NCBI RefSeq assembly: GCF_900107645.1
Contig: NZ_FNQN01000007.1
Coordinates: 98,898 to 162,897 of the forward strand
Direction: 5' to 3'
Origin: Desulfuromusa kysingii
Lineage (GTDB): Bacteria > Desulfobacterota > Desulfuromonadia > Desulfuromonadales > Geopsychrobacteraceae
DNA length: 64,000 nucleotides
Shown: positions 8,954 to 17,964 of the stretch, piece after piece
Position numbering within the stretch: the stretch's first letter is position 1
How the letters are laid out: each line of letters opens with the position of its first letter
Program-made: the position numbers and the translations under genes
Notes under the pieces: generated by a model
Told to the model about the DNA's origin: nothing
What the model saw: the letters and a program-made list of their open reading frames with translations, nothing else
Databases searched by the model: none

Positions 8954-11611
8954 CTACCTCAGAGCCAATATTTTTTCCAAACTCTGTTGTAATACACCCA
9001 TCTTCTCTTTGGCAGCTTGCAATTTTGCTCGATCTTTTTCGAGTACTTGAGCCGGGGCATTGGCAACAAATTTTTCATTTGCCAATTTCTTCTCAAAAAA
9101 GCTGACATCCTTCTGGACTTTCTCTATCTCTTTATTCAAACGTGATTCTTCTTCAGCGACATTAACTAAATCAGCCAATGAAATCAGGACTTCAACCTCT
9201 CCAGCAACTTGTGTAGACGCTTGCTTCGGCCGCTCCACGGCAACTCCAACGATAAGCTCTTCGACTCGTGCTAAGGAACAGATATAGTCCTGACCAGCCA
9301 GCATCGCCTGAACAACCGAATCAGATTTACAATCAAGGATCACTTTAATTCTTTTCCCGGGGGGGACGTCAAGCTCACCACGAACATTCCGGATGGCGCG
9401 AATGACTTCCATAATCCGTTCCATGTCGGCAACAATAGTGGCATCTGTCGCAATCAACGCTGTCGTTGGATAACTCGCCTGCATAATTGAATCATGACCA
9501 CGCTCTCCGGGGAGGGCGTGCCAGATCTCTTCAGTGACAAACGGTAAAATTGGATGCAGCATGCGCAATAAACCCTCCAAGACAGTAAATAAGACCGTCT
9601 GTGTGCATTTGCGAACCGCAACGTTATCGCCATACAAATTATCTTTACTCAATTCAATGTACCAAGCACAGACTTCGTGCCAAGTGAAGGAATAAAGGAT
9701 GCTGGCCGCATCATTAAACTTATAACTTTCAAGAGCCTTATTGACTTCTTCTGCAGCCACTCCATAGCGTTGCAAAATCCATTGATCGGCATGAGATAAG
9801 GGTAAATCAGCTAAACTGATTTCAGTTGGGGTAAAGTCTTCCAGATTCATCAAAGTAAAGCGACTGGCATTCCAGAGTTTGTTGACAAAATTCCGATAGC
9901 CACCGATTCGATCTGTTGACAGCTTGATATCTCGTCCCATCGCGGCAAAAGCACAGAGAGTATAACGAAAGGCATCGGCCCCATACTCATCAACAATAGT
10001 CAACGGATCAATCACGTTGCCCTTGCTCTTACTCATTTTCTGTCCATGTGCATCACGCACCAGAGCATGGATATAGACTTCTTTAAAGGGGACCTGCTGC
10101 ATAAATTTAGTCCCCATCATCATCATTCGTGCAACCCAGAAAAAGAGGATATCAAACCCGGTGACCAGGCAACTGGTCGGATAAAATTTTTGCAGGGTTT
10201 GTGTCTGCTCAGGCCACCCCATGGTAGAAAACGGCCACAAAGCAGAGGAGAACCAGGTATCAAGGACATCCGTCTCCTGATGCAAATTAGTGCTGCCACA
10301 ATGCTTACATTCAGAGACATCTTCCCGCGAGACGGTTATCTCTCCACAATCATCGCAAAACCAAGCCGGAATACGATGTCCCCACCAGATTTGCCGACTG
10401 ACACACCAGTCTTGAATGTTGTACATCCATTCATAGTAGGTCTTCTCCCATTGTGGTGGAACGATCTTGGTTTCGCCAGACTCAACCGCCTTGATGGCTT
10501 CAGCGGCCAATGATTTTACTGCGACATACCACTGTTTACTCATATACGGTTCAATAGTGGTCCGACAGCGATAACATTCACCAACAGCATTCGTGTAATC
10601 CTCAATTTTCTCAACGAAACCCTGTGAATCCAGATCGGCGACAACTTTGTCCCGCGCGGCGAGGCTTGACATTCCGACATAAGACCCACCGTTCTCGTTG
10701 ATCAACCCTGACTCATCAAGCACATTAATGAATTCAAGATTGTGTCGCTTGCCGATTTCAAAATCGTTAAAATCGTGAGCTGGCGTAATTTTAACGGCAC
10801 CACTTCCAAACTCCATATCAACATATTCATCAGCTATAATTGGGATTTCTCGTCCCATCAGCGGCAACAAAATCTTCTTCCCGATCAGATGTTGATAGCG
10901 CTCATCATCTGGATGGACAGCGACTGCAGTATCCCCCAGCATGGTTTCTGGTCGCGTTGTTGCAACGATCAAATATTGATCTGTCCCCATCACAGGATAT
11001 CGTAAATGCCACAAACTCCCCTTTTTGTCCTCATGCTCAACCTCGAGGTCAGACAGGGCAGTATGACAGCGGGGGCACCAGTTAATCAGACGATTATCCC
11101 GGTAAATCAAGCCATCATCGTAGAGGCTGACAAAAACCTCACGAACCGCCGTAGACAGCCCTTCGTCCATCGTAAAACGTTCCCGCTCCCAGTCACAGGA
11201 AGCGCCAAGACGTTTTAGCTGATTGATGATCTGGCCACCGGATTCTTCACGCCACTTCCAGACTCGCTGAATGAAGGCCTCACGGCCCAAATCATGTCGA
11301 TCCTTATTTTCTGCAGCCAGCTGTTTTTCAACAATATTCTGTGTTGCGATCCCGGCATGGTCTGTCCCCGGCATCCAGAGGACTTCATAACCAGACATCC
11401 GTTTCCAACGGCAGAGGATATCTTGCAATGTATTATTTAGTGCGTGCCCCATATGCAGCACACCCGTGACATTAGGGGGAGGAATGACAATTGAATAAGG
11501 GGGTTTCTGAGACTTTTCATCCGCATGAAAGTCGCCCCGTTTTTCCCAAACATCAAACCATTTTTTTTCAACTTCGCCGGGGTCGTACCCCTTACTGAGT
11601 TCTATCTTCAT
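8954..11611 (-). CDS. valS: Valyl-tRNA synthetase
   Basis: An 885-residue class I aminoacyl-tRNA synthetase that charges tRNA-Val. It shows the ATP-binding HMGH motif (residues 53-56, PPPNVTGVLHMGHALNN), the KMSKS loop (DAHGQKMSKSKGN), the editing-domain TTRPETMLGDTAVAVHP, and the valine-type VSRQIWWGHRIPAW. The C-terminus ends in the coiled-coil tRNA-binding arm (roughly 820-885, rich in Glu/Lys) that distinguishes ValRS from IleRS. Length is normal. It is a single-gene unit with its own terminator. Confidence 0.97.
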   Translation of the reverse strand: MKIELSKGYDPGEVEKKWFDVWEKRGDFHADEKSQKPPYSIVIPPPNVTGVLHMGHALNNTLQDILCRWKRMSGYEVLWMPGTDHAGIATQNIVEKQLAAENKDRHDLGREAFIQRVWKWREESGGQIINQLKRLGASCDWERERFTMDEGLSTAVREVFVSLYDDGLIYRDNRLINWCPRCHTALSDLEVEHEDKKGSLWHLRYPVMGTDQYLIVATTRPETMLGDTAVAVHPDDERYQHLIGKKILLPLMGREIPIIADEYVDMEFGSGAVKITPAHDFNDFEIGKRHNLEFINVLDESGLINENGGSYVGMSSLAARDKVVADLDSQGFVEKIEDYTNAVGECYRCRTTIEPYMSKQWYVAVKSLAAEAIKAVESGETKIVPPQWEKTYYEWMYNIQDWCVSRQIWWGHRIPAWFCDDCGEITVSREDVSECKHCGSTNLHQETDVLDTWFSSALWPFSTMGWPEQTQTLQKFYPTSCLVTGFDILFFWVARMMMMGTKFMQQVPFKEVYIHALVRDAHGQKMSKSKGNVIDPLTIVDEYGADAFRYTLCAFAAMGRDIKLSTDRIGGYRNFVNKLWNASRFTLMNLEDFTPTEISLADLPLSHADQWILQRYGVAAEEVNKALESYKFNDAASILYSFTWHEVCAWYIELSKDNLYGDNVAVRKCTQTVLFTVLEGLLRMLHPILPFVTEEIWHALPGERGHDSIMQASYPTTALIATDATIVADMERIMEVIRAIRNVRGELDVPPGKRIKVILDCKSDSVVQAMLAGQDYICSLARVEELIVGVAVERPKQASTQVAGEVEVLISLADLVNVAEEESRLNKEIEKVQKDVSFFEKKLANEKFVANAPAQVLEKDRAKLQAAKEKMGVLQQSLEKILALR

Positions 11612-11730
11612 TACGGGTAAATCCTTGAATAAATATGGAGTTAAAATATGGAGTTAGTTTGAACCTGTTACAAATAATTACAAAGAAAAGGGTGATGAGT
11701 CTTATCCCATTTCATCTGGGCAGAAACAAT

Positions 11731-11776
11731 AAAGGGGGGCAGCAAGGAAGTCAAGATTTCCCTGCTGCCCCCCGTA
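11731..11776 (-). terminator. Terminator of the CheW-CheW-response regulator operon
   Basis: A 16-bp hairpin, GGGGGGCAGCAAGGAA at 11734-11749 against TTCCCTGCTGCCCCCC ending near 11773, with one G-U pair. On the minus strand it is followed by CTTTATTGTTTC, and it lies about 40 nt after the stop of the response regulator. Confidence 0.75.
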
Positions 11777-11811
11777 GTGGAGGACCGTCAATAGCCCCAT
11801 GAAGCTATGCG

Positions 11812-13578
11812 TTATTCACCTGCTTTAATTTTACGGATTTCTTCCTTAATCATCGCTTCAGCTAAATCAGGAACAACTTCCCATGCGATCTTTTCAACCA
11901 TTTCACTGGCAATTTTCTCAATCATCGGTCCAGCGACCTGGGCGACAACCGCTTTTAATTCCTCTTCTGAAAGCTCGCGTAATTGTTGTTCAATATGCTC
12001 CGTAGCAGAAACTTCAGCTTCTGGAGCTAAATTATTAGCGGCAACGGCACTAACAACATCGGCGGTCACAGCGACATCGCTTTGATCATCCGCAGCGGCA
12101 TCAAAATAGAAGCCTTCCTCTTCGACGACCTCTACAGCGTCCTCTAACTCAGCAACTTGTTCTACGTCTGGAACCTCTGCAATAGGGGGTTCGACCTCTT
12201 CAGCTACGCAAACTTCGGAAACCACAACCTCGTCTGCAACAATCTCATCCTCTTGGAGGTCAAGAATATCCTCCTCGCTAGAATTGTCGCTGCTCACCTC
12301 TGCAACAAAGGGCTCTTCTTCATCTGCCAACGCAGAATCGAGTTCTTCTTCCTGCAACTCGATAATGCCTGTGTCCTCATCTGCTAAATCGTCAGCCAAC
12401 TCAAGAGGTTCAAACTCTTCTCCAAGATACGGATCTTCACTCTTAGGCTCTGCAGTAAAAGCAACTGGTTCATCTGTCACTGCTGCAGTTTCAAATCCCT
12501 GATCAACAATATCATCAGCAGCTAAATCAACTGGAGCAGCTTCGGTTTCTACAGAAGCGAAAGCATCCGCCCCTGCATTATCACGTACAGCTTCTACGGC
12601 AAGAGGATCCTCCTGCTGACTGTCTTCTTCAGCAGGTGAAGAGGACAACTCTTCAGCTCCCCCGGCGACTGCCACTTGAGGATCCACCTCGGGTTCGTTG
12701 TAAACTGAGAAATCTACCGCTTCAAAATCTTCCAGAGGTTCTTCTGAAACGACATCCGTCACTGCCTCCGGTTGTACCCCCAAGTCAGTACCAAAAGCTG
12801 GTTCCGAATGAGGTTCTTCAATAAAGCTTGATTCCTGCTGGACAACGGGATCTTCATGTATGTCAGCATCAGTTGCGGTTGCAGGGAAAGCCACTTCTTC
12901 ATTTGCCTCAATACTGGCTTCAGCTGCAACTTCTGGAGCCATAACATCGGCGGCAAAAGAGACCTCCTCTTCAGTATCACTGCCGATTGGGGCTTCTGGG
13001 CTCTGAAGATCTTCTTCTGCAAAAGAGACAGTATCCCAAATATCATCGGGAGACTCTTCGGCAACCCCAGCGGCTGTGGCCCCCAACTCTTCAACAGCAT
13101 CCAGACCAAGTATCGACTCATTGACGTCACCCTGATCCTGAATTTCGATATTGTCTTGCTCTTTTGCGTCTTCAACGGGAGCAGGAGCAATACCAGCCAT
13201 CCTTACGGGTTCAGCTTCAAGAAGTTGAGAAACTTTATCGAGAAGAGCCTGTGATTCAAATGGTTTGGTCAGCCAACCATCGGCACAGACTTCACCGGCC
13301 TTGACCTCGTCAAAGTGGTCAAAAGCTCCAGGCAGAAGTAAAACAGAAGTATTTGCAAGTTTCGGCTCACTTTTAATCGCGCGACAGAGCTCAAAACCAT
13401 CTTTACCCGGCATAGATATATCGGCAAGAACCAGATCAGGAGACTCTTCCAGAGCTTTACGGAAAGCACTGTCACCATTATCAGTCATTTCAAGCTGATA
13501 TTCTTCCGTGGAGAAGATAATACCGACGACTTTCTGAATAGTAATACTATCATCGGCCAACAGTAATTTTTTCATCAT
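11812..13578 (-). CDS. Response regulator with very long acidic linker and conserved C-terminal helix
   Basis: A 588-residue protein. Residues 1-120 are a CheY-like receiver: acidic pair ADD (8-10), phospho-acceptor Asp53 in LVLADISMPGKDG, Thr/Ser in SVLLLPG and Lys in WLTKPFE. Residues ~125-515 are low-complexity, made largely of Glu, Asp, Ala and Val, and likely disordered. The last ~60 residues form predicted amphipathic helices (ELSEEELKAVVAQVAG, then MVEKIAWEVVPDLAEAMIKEEI); a similar tail occurs on deltaproteobacterial and myxobacterial receiver proteins and may be a docking element. The start follows GAGGAGG by 5 nt and overlaps the upstream CheW-like gene by 4 nt, so translation is coupled. 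The output is unknown. Confidence 0.85.
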   Translation of the reverse strand: MMKKLLLADDSITIQKVVGIIFSTEEYQLEMTDNGDSAFRKALEESPDLVLADISMPGKDGFELCRAIKSEPKLANTSVLLLPGAFDHFDEVKAGEVCADGWLTKPFESQALLDKVSQLLEAEPVRMAGIAPAPVEDAKEQDNIEIQDQGDVNESILGLDAVEELGATAAGVAEESPDDIWDTVSFAEEDLQSPEAPIGSDTEEEVSFAADVMAPEVAAEASIEANEEVAFPATATDADIHEDPVVQQESSFIEEPHSEPAFGTDLGVQPEAVTDVVSEEPLEDFEAVDFSVYNEPEVDPQVAVAGGAEELSSSPAEEDSQQEDPLAVEAVRDNAGADAFASVETEAAPVDLAADDIVDQGFETAAVTDEPVAFTAEPKSEDPYLGEEFEPLELADDLADEDTGIIELQEEELDSALADEEEPFVAEVSSDNSSEEDILDLQEDEIVADEVVVSEVCVAEEVEPPIAEVPDVEQVAELEDAVEVVEEEGFYFDAAADDQSDVAVTADVVSAVAANNLAPEAEVSATEHIEQQLRELSEEELKAVVAQVAGPMIEKIASEMVEKIAWEVVPDLAEAMIKEEIRKIKAGE

Positions 13579-14045
13579 TGATGCCTCCTCGCACCACCAG
13601 TATCAGACCGGCTGTTCCAAAAACCTTGGGTCAGTTCTATGGCTAGAAAATTAATATCCAAAATATTATATTCGATACGTTGATAAACGAACTTGGCTAC
13701 AGTTCCAAACTCTTTTTCTTTAGCAGTCACAACCTCTGACAAGGTCCCCTTTTGTTCAGAGACAATCCGGCCAGTCACTTCAGCAGGAAGAGCAACCGTA
13801 CCATATTCTGAATCAATAAGGACCTGGTAACCTTGTTTTGTCACTTCGTGACGCAAATCTTCTTTTTGTATCCAGCTCAAATCAAGCAACGGAACCAACT
13901 GGTCATCATCAACTAAGACCGCTGCAACCGCTCCGGGTAGACGGGGTAACGGGTAAGCCTCTAAGCCCTGCTTGATCTTTTGAATTTGCAATAGCGAAAG
14001 TGCATAATTCAGCGTCCCGAACCGGAAAAGACCATAGCGCTTCAT
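13575..14045 (-). CDS. CheW-like scaffold protein (second copy)
   Basis: A 156-residue CheW-domain protein. The fold is recognised from the N-terminal strand pattern (RYGLFRFGTLNYALSLLQIQKI), the central LPRLPGAVAAVLVDDDQLVPLLDLS that matches the CheW 'pGvlnLrGxvlPVidL' core, and the later VLIDSEYGTVALPAEVTG. CheW links receptors to CheA kinases. Several glycines of canonical CheW are changed, so it may serve a specialised or partner-shifted complex. It overlaps the genes on both sides by 4 nt (ATGA type), in a three-gene operon without cheA or an MCP. Confidence 0.75.
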   Translation of the reverse strand: MKRYGLFRFGTLNYALSLLQIQKIKQGLEAYPLPRLPGAVAAVLVDDDQLVPLLDLSWIQKEDLRHEVTKQGYQVLIDSEYGTVALPAEVTGRIVSEQKGTLSEVVTAKEKEFGTVAKFVYQRIEYNILDINFLAIELTQGFWNSRSDTGGARRHQ

Positions 14046-14488
14046 ACGGCAACAGCACTCGATCCATAGTAGCGTTCAGGCTCAAAAACAATAACAGGTT
14101 CCTGATTTAATAATTTAATCTGGGAGTAAAATCCCGTCGCAGAAGTCTTTAAAAGAAATGGGATTTCACAGGGCTTAAAACTTTCCGCAGCAAATAACTC
14201 ATCGGCCTGATCAACTAACAGGGCCCAATTCCCCTCAAAACCACGTAAAATAACAGCGACCTTATCTTGTAACCTCAGAGTTGAAGAAATATCCAGAATT
14301 AATGCCGGGTCAACGGCAGGAATCCAAGACTTACGAAATTTCAATGCCGATACGATCCCCTGGCGCATGTCACTCCGCCCAGGATCAATGTCATTTTTTA
14401 TTTGATCAACGACTTCAACAACATCAGTCAGTTCGAGCAAGAAACCCATCCTCCCCAAACGAAAAACAAGTCTCCGGTTACAGCTCAT
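14042..14488 (-). CDS. CheW-like scaffold protein (first copy)
   Basis: A 148-residue CheW-like protein. I use the ATG at 14488 because GGGAG lies 10 nt upstream and the CheW fold starts directly after it (RRLVFRLGRMGFLLELTDVVEVV); the ATG at 14557 would add 23 residues without a ribosome site. The middle part WIPAVDPALILDIS and VAVILRGFEGNWALLVDQADEL match CheW strands that contact receptor and kinase. Sequence divergence from canonical CheW is clear. It is the first gene of the operon and overlaps the next CheW-like gene by 4 nt. Confidence 0.72.
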   Translation of the reverse strand: MSCNRRLVFRLGRMGFLLELTDVVEVVDQIKNDIDPGRSDMRQGIVSALKFRKSWIPAVDPALILDISSTLRLQDKVAVILRGFEGNWALLVDQADELFAAESFKPCEIPFLLKTSATGFYSQIKLLNQEPVIVFEPERYYGSSAVAV

Positions 14489-14610
14489 CAATGATATGCT
14501 CCCTAAAACTGATCGAACCCCTTGATTTTCCAAGGAAAGCGCCTCAAAAGCTAGCATAGAGATTAGAGACTGTCAAGTTTTATAATAAAGCTCCAATAAA
14601 CTCTTACACA

Positions 14611-15651
14611 TCAAATACTTTTCCATGGTTGCGGTAAAAAGCATTCTCGATACAAAGACAGCGCGAAACGATCTGTCATCCCGGCAATAAAATCAGCGAC
14701 AGAGATCTCCAACGGATCACCTGGGAAGCGTCGCCCTCCATATTGCAGAAAGGCATCTGGATCATCACAAAAGTAATGAAACAGCTCACGTACCAGATGA
14801 GCAGCCTTATTAAACTCCGACTGGACCGATTCGGCACGGTACACATGCTCAAACAGCCAAGACCTTAACGCCCGAATCCCTTCATCCATCTCTCTTGAAA
14901 GGCGAATCTGGGAACCATCCTCAATCATTGATTGTCCAATCAAATCTTTGATCATCCGATCGATCCGGCAAGAATGACGCAATCCGATCAAGTTGGAAAT
15001 ATCGTTAGGGATATCTGCAGCCTCGATAACATGTCCGCGAATTGCATCATCAAGATCATGACTGGTGTAAGCAATAATATCGGCCAGCCTCACGACTTGC
15101 CCCTCCAATGTTTTCGCCCGGGAATGGACATCAGGGGTCAACAACCCCCCTTGCCCCTTAGAATGCTTTAAAATACCATCGCGGACCTCATAGGTTAGGT
15201 TAAGCCCCTTCCCCTCTTTCTCCAAGACATCGACAACCCTTAAACTTTGCTGCACATGGTGAAAGCCACCAGGGACTAATTCATTCAACACCCGCTCACC
15301 AACATGCCCAAATGGCGTGTGACCAAGATCGTGTCCCAGAGAAATCGCTTCAGTAAGATCTTCGTTTAACCGTAACGCCCTCGAGACAGTCCGTGCGACC
15401 TGAGACACTTCAAGTGTATGTGTCAAACGGGTCCGATAATGATCTCCTACTGGGGAGAGAAAAACCTGCGTTTTATACTTCAGCCGCCTGAAAGCCTTAC
15501 AATGTAAAATGCGGTCTCTATCATGCTGAAAAACCGTCCTGATTGTACATTTCTTAGCTGGATACACCCTTCCAGAACTTTTTGAACTTAAGCAAGCATG
15601 AGATGAAAGAAATTGTCGCTCAGAATCTTCCAATGACTCTCGTATATCCAT
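14611..15651 (-). CDS. dGTP triphosphohydrolase-like HD-domain protein
   Basis: A 346-residue HD-superfamily hydrolase of the deoxyguanosinetriphosphate triphosphohydrolase-like group. The start at 15651 follows AGG by 7 nt; the ATG at 15666 lacks a ribosome site. Metal ligands are visible in THTLEVSQVAR (His78), GHDLGHTPFGH (His107-Asp108) and the downstream YTSHDLDDAIRG. YPAKKCTIRTVFQHDRDRI and AFRRLKYKTQVF are typical of the shorter dNTPase branch. These enzymes cleave dNTPs to nucleoside plus triphosphate and so set dNTP pools; some act in phage defence. No partner gene here points to that second role. Confidence 0.88.
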   Translation of the reverse strand: MDIRESLEDSERQFLSSHACLSSKSSGRVYPAKKCTIRTVFQHDRDRILHCKAFRRLKYKTQVFLSPVGDHYRTRLTHTLEVSQVARTVSRALRLNEDLTEAISLGHDLGHTPFGHVGERVLNELVPGGFHHVQQSLRVVDVLEKEGKGLNLTYEVRDGILKHSKGQGGLLTPDVHSRAKTLEGQVVRLADIIAYTSHDLDDAIRGHVIEAADIPNDISNLIGLRHSCRIDRMIKDLIGQSMIEDGSQIRLSREMDEGIRALRSWLFEHVYRAESVQSEFNKAAHLVRELFHYFCDDPDAFLQYGGRRFPGDPLEISVADFIAGMTDRFALSLYRECFLPQPWKSI

Positions 15652-15784
15652 AAAGGAACCTATCATTATGTAATAAATCTGACCGTTACGAGTTAGAAAT
15701 CTATTTGTTTAACTATGAGATTGTTATTCAACCGCGTAATAGGTTGACACTTATTTACTTTTATTGTTGCTTTACCTTAAATTC

Positions 15785-15797
15785 TATTCTAAGAATA
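15785..15797. promoter_or_regulatory. Palindrome upstream of MucR-type regulator gene
   Basis: TATTCT-A-AGAATA is a perfect 6-1-6 palindrome in AT-rich sequence 74 nt before the start codon. A TTGACA hexamer lies about 40 nt further upstream (15744-15749). MucR/Ros proteins bind AT-rich targets and often repress their own genes, so an autoregulatory site is plausible but unproven. Confidence 0.3.
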
Positions 15798-15870
15798 ATT
15801 TTCGTTAAGGTATTTAAGTGGGGTTACTTGTAACATATTCCACTATTCATCCTCACAGGAGAAAATAAGT

Positions 15871-16293
15871 ATGACAACTATCATGGAAATGGCCGCGGAT
15901 ATTATTGCTGCTCATGCATCAACAACCCCTATGTCCAAAGAGGAACTCATTGCAGAACTAAACGAAGTCCATTCTGCCCTATCGGCTCTAGAAAAAGGGG
16001 AAACAATAGAGACGGAAACAACAATTGAAGAGACCCCCGCTGTCAGCAGAAAAAAAGCTTTCGGTAAAGATAAAATCTACTGCATGATCTGTGGTAAAGG
16101 ATTTAAAACTCTCTCCCGACATCTAAAAACAGCTCACGAAATGACCGCCTCAGAGTACCGAAAACAATTTGACATTCCGCGCAGTCAATCGCTGGCATCA
16201 AAAAACTATTCGGAAAGCCGTCGGCAAATGGCCTTCGATCGTGACCTTGCCGGTAATCTGGCCAGGGCTCGCGCCGAAAAAAAACAAAAATAA
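15871..16293 (+). CDS. MucR/Ros-family zinc-finger transcriptional regulator
   Basis: A 140-residue DNA-binding protein. The Ros/MucR zinc finger is complete: Cys71 and Cys74 in YCMICGKGFKTLSRHLKTAH, with His84 and His89. It is followed by the family's MTASEYRKQFDIPRSQSLASKNYSE segment. The N-terminal 40 residues (MAADIIAAHASTTPMSKEEL) are the usual MucR oligomerisation region. Family members control surface polysaccharides, motility and horizontally acquired AT-rich genes. A Lys/Ala-rich tail ends the protein. GGAGAA lies about 7 nt before the ATG. It is a single gene with its own terminator, which is shared with the convergent DUF2914 gene. Confidence 0.9.
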   Translation: MTTIMEMAADIIAAHASTTPMSKEELIAELNEVHSALSALEKGETIETETTIEETPAVSRKKAFGKDKIYCMICGKGFKTLSRHLKTAHEMTASEYRKQFDIPRSQSLASKNYSESRRQMAFDRDLAGNLARARAEKKQK

Positions 16294-16306
16294 CCGTTCT
16301 GCCTAT

Positions 16307-16340
16307 AAAAAAAGGCGACCATTATTGGGCGCCTTTTTTT
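16307..16340. terminator. Bidirectional intrinsic terminator
   Basis: The arms AAAAAAAGGCG (16307-16317) and CGCCTTTTTTT (16330-16340) form a stem with an A-run on one side and a T-run on the other, placed between convergent genes that end at 16293 (+) and 16353 (-). It can serve both. Confidence 0.85.
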
Positions 16341-16352
16341 ATACAATACTTT

Positions 16353-16742
16353 CTACTCCAGCATGAATGGTATCGCTGCGATCTCATTTCCGCCACCATC
16401 GAGAATAACAACCCTCCATTGACCTGCCCACTGAGGTAAAAAACGCTTGGATGAATAAGTCCGCCAGTCAGAAGATCTAACGGGCAATGTGACCCGTGCC
16501 AGCTCGGCATCCTGATAGTACCAAACGTGGGTCACCTCGGTATCCTTTTGTGCCCCTATTATGCGGGTAAAACAAAACAATTTACCAAAATCGGCCCGGT
16601 AGGATTCAATCCTGTCAACCGGCAACTGATTCTCAATGGCCGAAGTAATCGTTCCATCAGCGACCCGCAGGCTATCCGCTTGTGCAAAAGACAATGTTGT
16701 CCCGATAAACACAAGGATTATCGATATAAATAGGTTTTTCAA
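16353..16742 (-). CDS. DUF2914-type secreted protein
   Basis: A 129-residue protein of unknown function. I start at a TTG at 16742, 8 nt after AAGGGGG; the longer frame from 16838 would run 83 nt into deoB. The N-terminus is a signal peptide (LKNLFISIILVFIGTTLSFAQA). The rest carries the DUF2914 pattern: FTRIIGAQKDTEVTHVWYY, ELARVTLPV, WRTYSSKRFLPQWAGQW and VVILDGGGNEIA. Such domains are common in deltaproteobacterial envelope proteins and may bind ligands or other proteins; no activity is known to me. It begins 14 nt after the deoB stop, so it is probably the last gene of argJ-deoB-DUF2914. Confidence 0.8.
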   Translation of the reverse strand: MKNLFISIILVFIGTTLSFAQADSLRVADGTITSAIENQLPVDRIESYRADFGKLFCFTRIIGAQKDTEVTHVWYYQDAELARVTLPVRSSDWRTYSSKRFLPQWAGQWRVVILDGGGNEIAAIPFMLE

Positions 16743-16755
16743 TGCCACAACCCCC

Positions 16756-17964
16756 TTATCTAAGGTTAGAGAGAAAACTTTGACCTGTCTGTAAAGCAAT
16801 ATGAAAGTTATCAGCCACCGTCGCACCGACATCAGCAAAAGACTGTCGGATACCTAAGTTCTGTGGAACTGAAATAGCAGCGGAATAAAGGAGCAATGGA
16901 ACATACTCACGACTATGGTCGGTCCCTGAAGTTGTGGGATCACAACCATGATCGGCAGTAATGATCAATAAATCATCACTCTTCATTTTACCCAATAGCT
17001 CCGGCAACCAGGAATCAAACTCTTGCAACGCCGTGGCAAAACCGACACTATCTAAACGGTGTCCATACAGCATATCAAAATCTACCAGGTTGGTCATGAT
17101 CAGCCCGCGATTTATTTCATCCAGAGCAGTTAGAGTCCTGCTCATCCCCTCGTGGTTGTTGCGGGTCGATAATGAATGTGTTATCCCCTCTCCGGCAAAA
17201 AGATCTCCAATTTTACCGATTGCGTAGGTGTTCAACCCTTTTCTCTTCAATAGTTCAAGCACTGTCTGACTTTTCGGTTTGCATGGAAAGTCATGGCGCC
17301 CTGAAGTGCGATAGAAATTGGTTGCGTCTGTCCCCCTGAATGGACGTGCAATGACCCGGCAAACATTGTAAGGGTGAAGAATTTTTTCTGCCTGCCGGCA
17401 AATGGTATAGAGACGTTCTGGCGAGACGACATCTTCGTGGGCAGCAATCTGAAACACTGAATCGGTACTGGTATAAACAATTGGGCGTCCGGTTTGCAAA
17501 TGCTCTTCACCCAGAGAGATGAGGATATCTGTGCCACTAGAAGCAATATTACCGAGTGGTTTCAACCCTGTCTCGTCGATAAAAGCATTAATAATTGCTT
17601 CGGGAAAGCCATCAGGAAATACCGCAAACGGACGATCAAGAACGACACCAGTGAGTTCCCAATGGCCGGTAACAGAATCTTTCCCTGCACTCTTTTCAGC
17701 CATTTTCCCCCAACAACCAGCGGGAGATGACACCTTGGTAACGCCGGCAATTGACGTTACATGCCCCAGCCCCAGCTGTTCTAGATGGGGTAAGTTCAAA
17801 CCACCAGCAACCTGAGCAACATGCTGCAGTGTCGCAGCGTCCTGATCACCATAATCACCAGAATCGGGAGATGCTCCGGCACCAACACCATCCAAGACGA
17901 TCAGAATAACCCGTTTAAAGTTGTTATCCTGACGACTATTTTTCACATCAGCTAAAGGCATCAT
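16756..17964 (-). CDS. deoB: Phosphopentomutase
   Basis: A 402-residue metalloenzyme of the alkaline-phosphatase superfamily that interconverts (deoxy)ribose 1- and 5-phosphate in nucleoside salvage. Motifs: ILIVLDGVGAGASPDSGDYGD (first metal site), GKDSVTGHWEL with the Thr that carries the phosphate, FDMLYGHRLDSVGFATAL, and LIITADHGCDPTTSGTDHSREYVPLL with the second set of metal ligands. Length is normal. The ATG overlaps the argJ stop by 4 nt, giving translational coupling between arginine synthesis and nucleoside salvage genes; this seems to be co-location, not pathway linkage. Confidence 0.95.
   Translation of the reverse strand: MMPLADVKNSRQDNNFKRVILIVLDGVGAGASPDSGDYGDQDAATLQHVAQVAGGLNLPHLEQLGLGHVTSIAGVTKVSSPAGCWGKMAEKSAGKDSVTGHWELTGVVLDRPFAVFPDGFPEAIINAFIDETGLKPLGNIASSGTDILISLGEEHLQTGRPIVYTSTDSVFQIAAHEDVVSPERLYTICRQAEKILHPYNVCRVIARPFRGTDATNFYRTSGRHDFPCKPKSQTVLELLKRKGLNTYAIGKIGDLFAGEGITHSLSTRNNHEGMSRTLTALDEINRGLIMTNLVDFDMLYGHRLDSVGFATALQEFDSWLPELLGKMKSDDLLIITADHGCDPTTSGTDHSREYVPLLLYSAAISVPQNLGIRQSFADVGATVADNFHIALQTGQSFLSNLR

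Noticed and set aside
14611..15651. HD-domain protein as part of a phage-defence island
   Set aside because: dGTPase-like enzymes can be antiviral, but the neighbours are housekeeping and signalling genes with no defence context.
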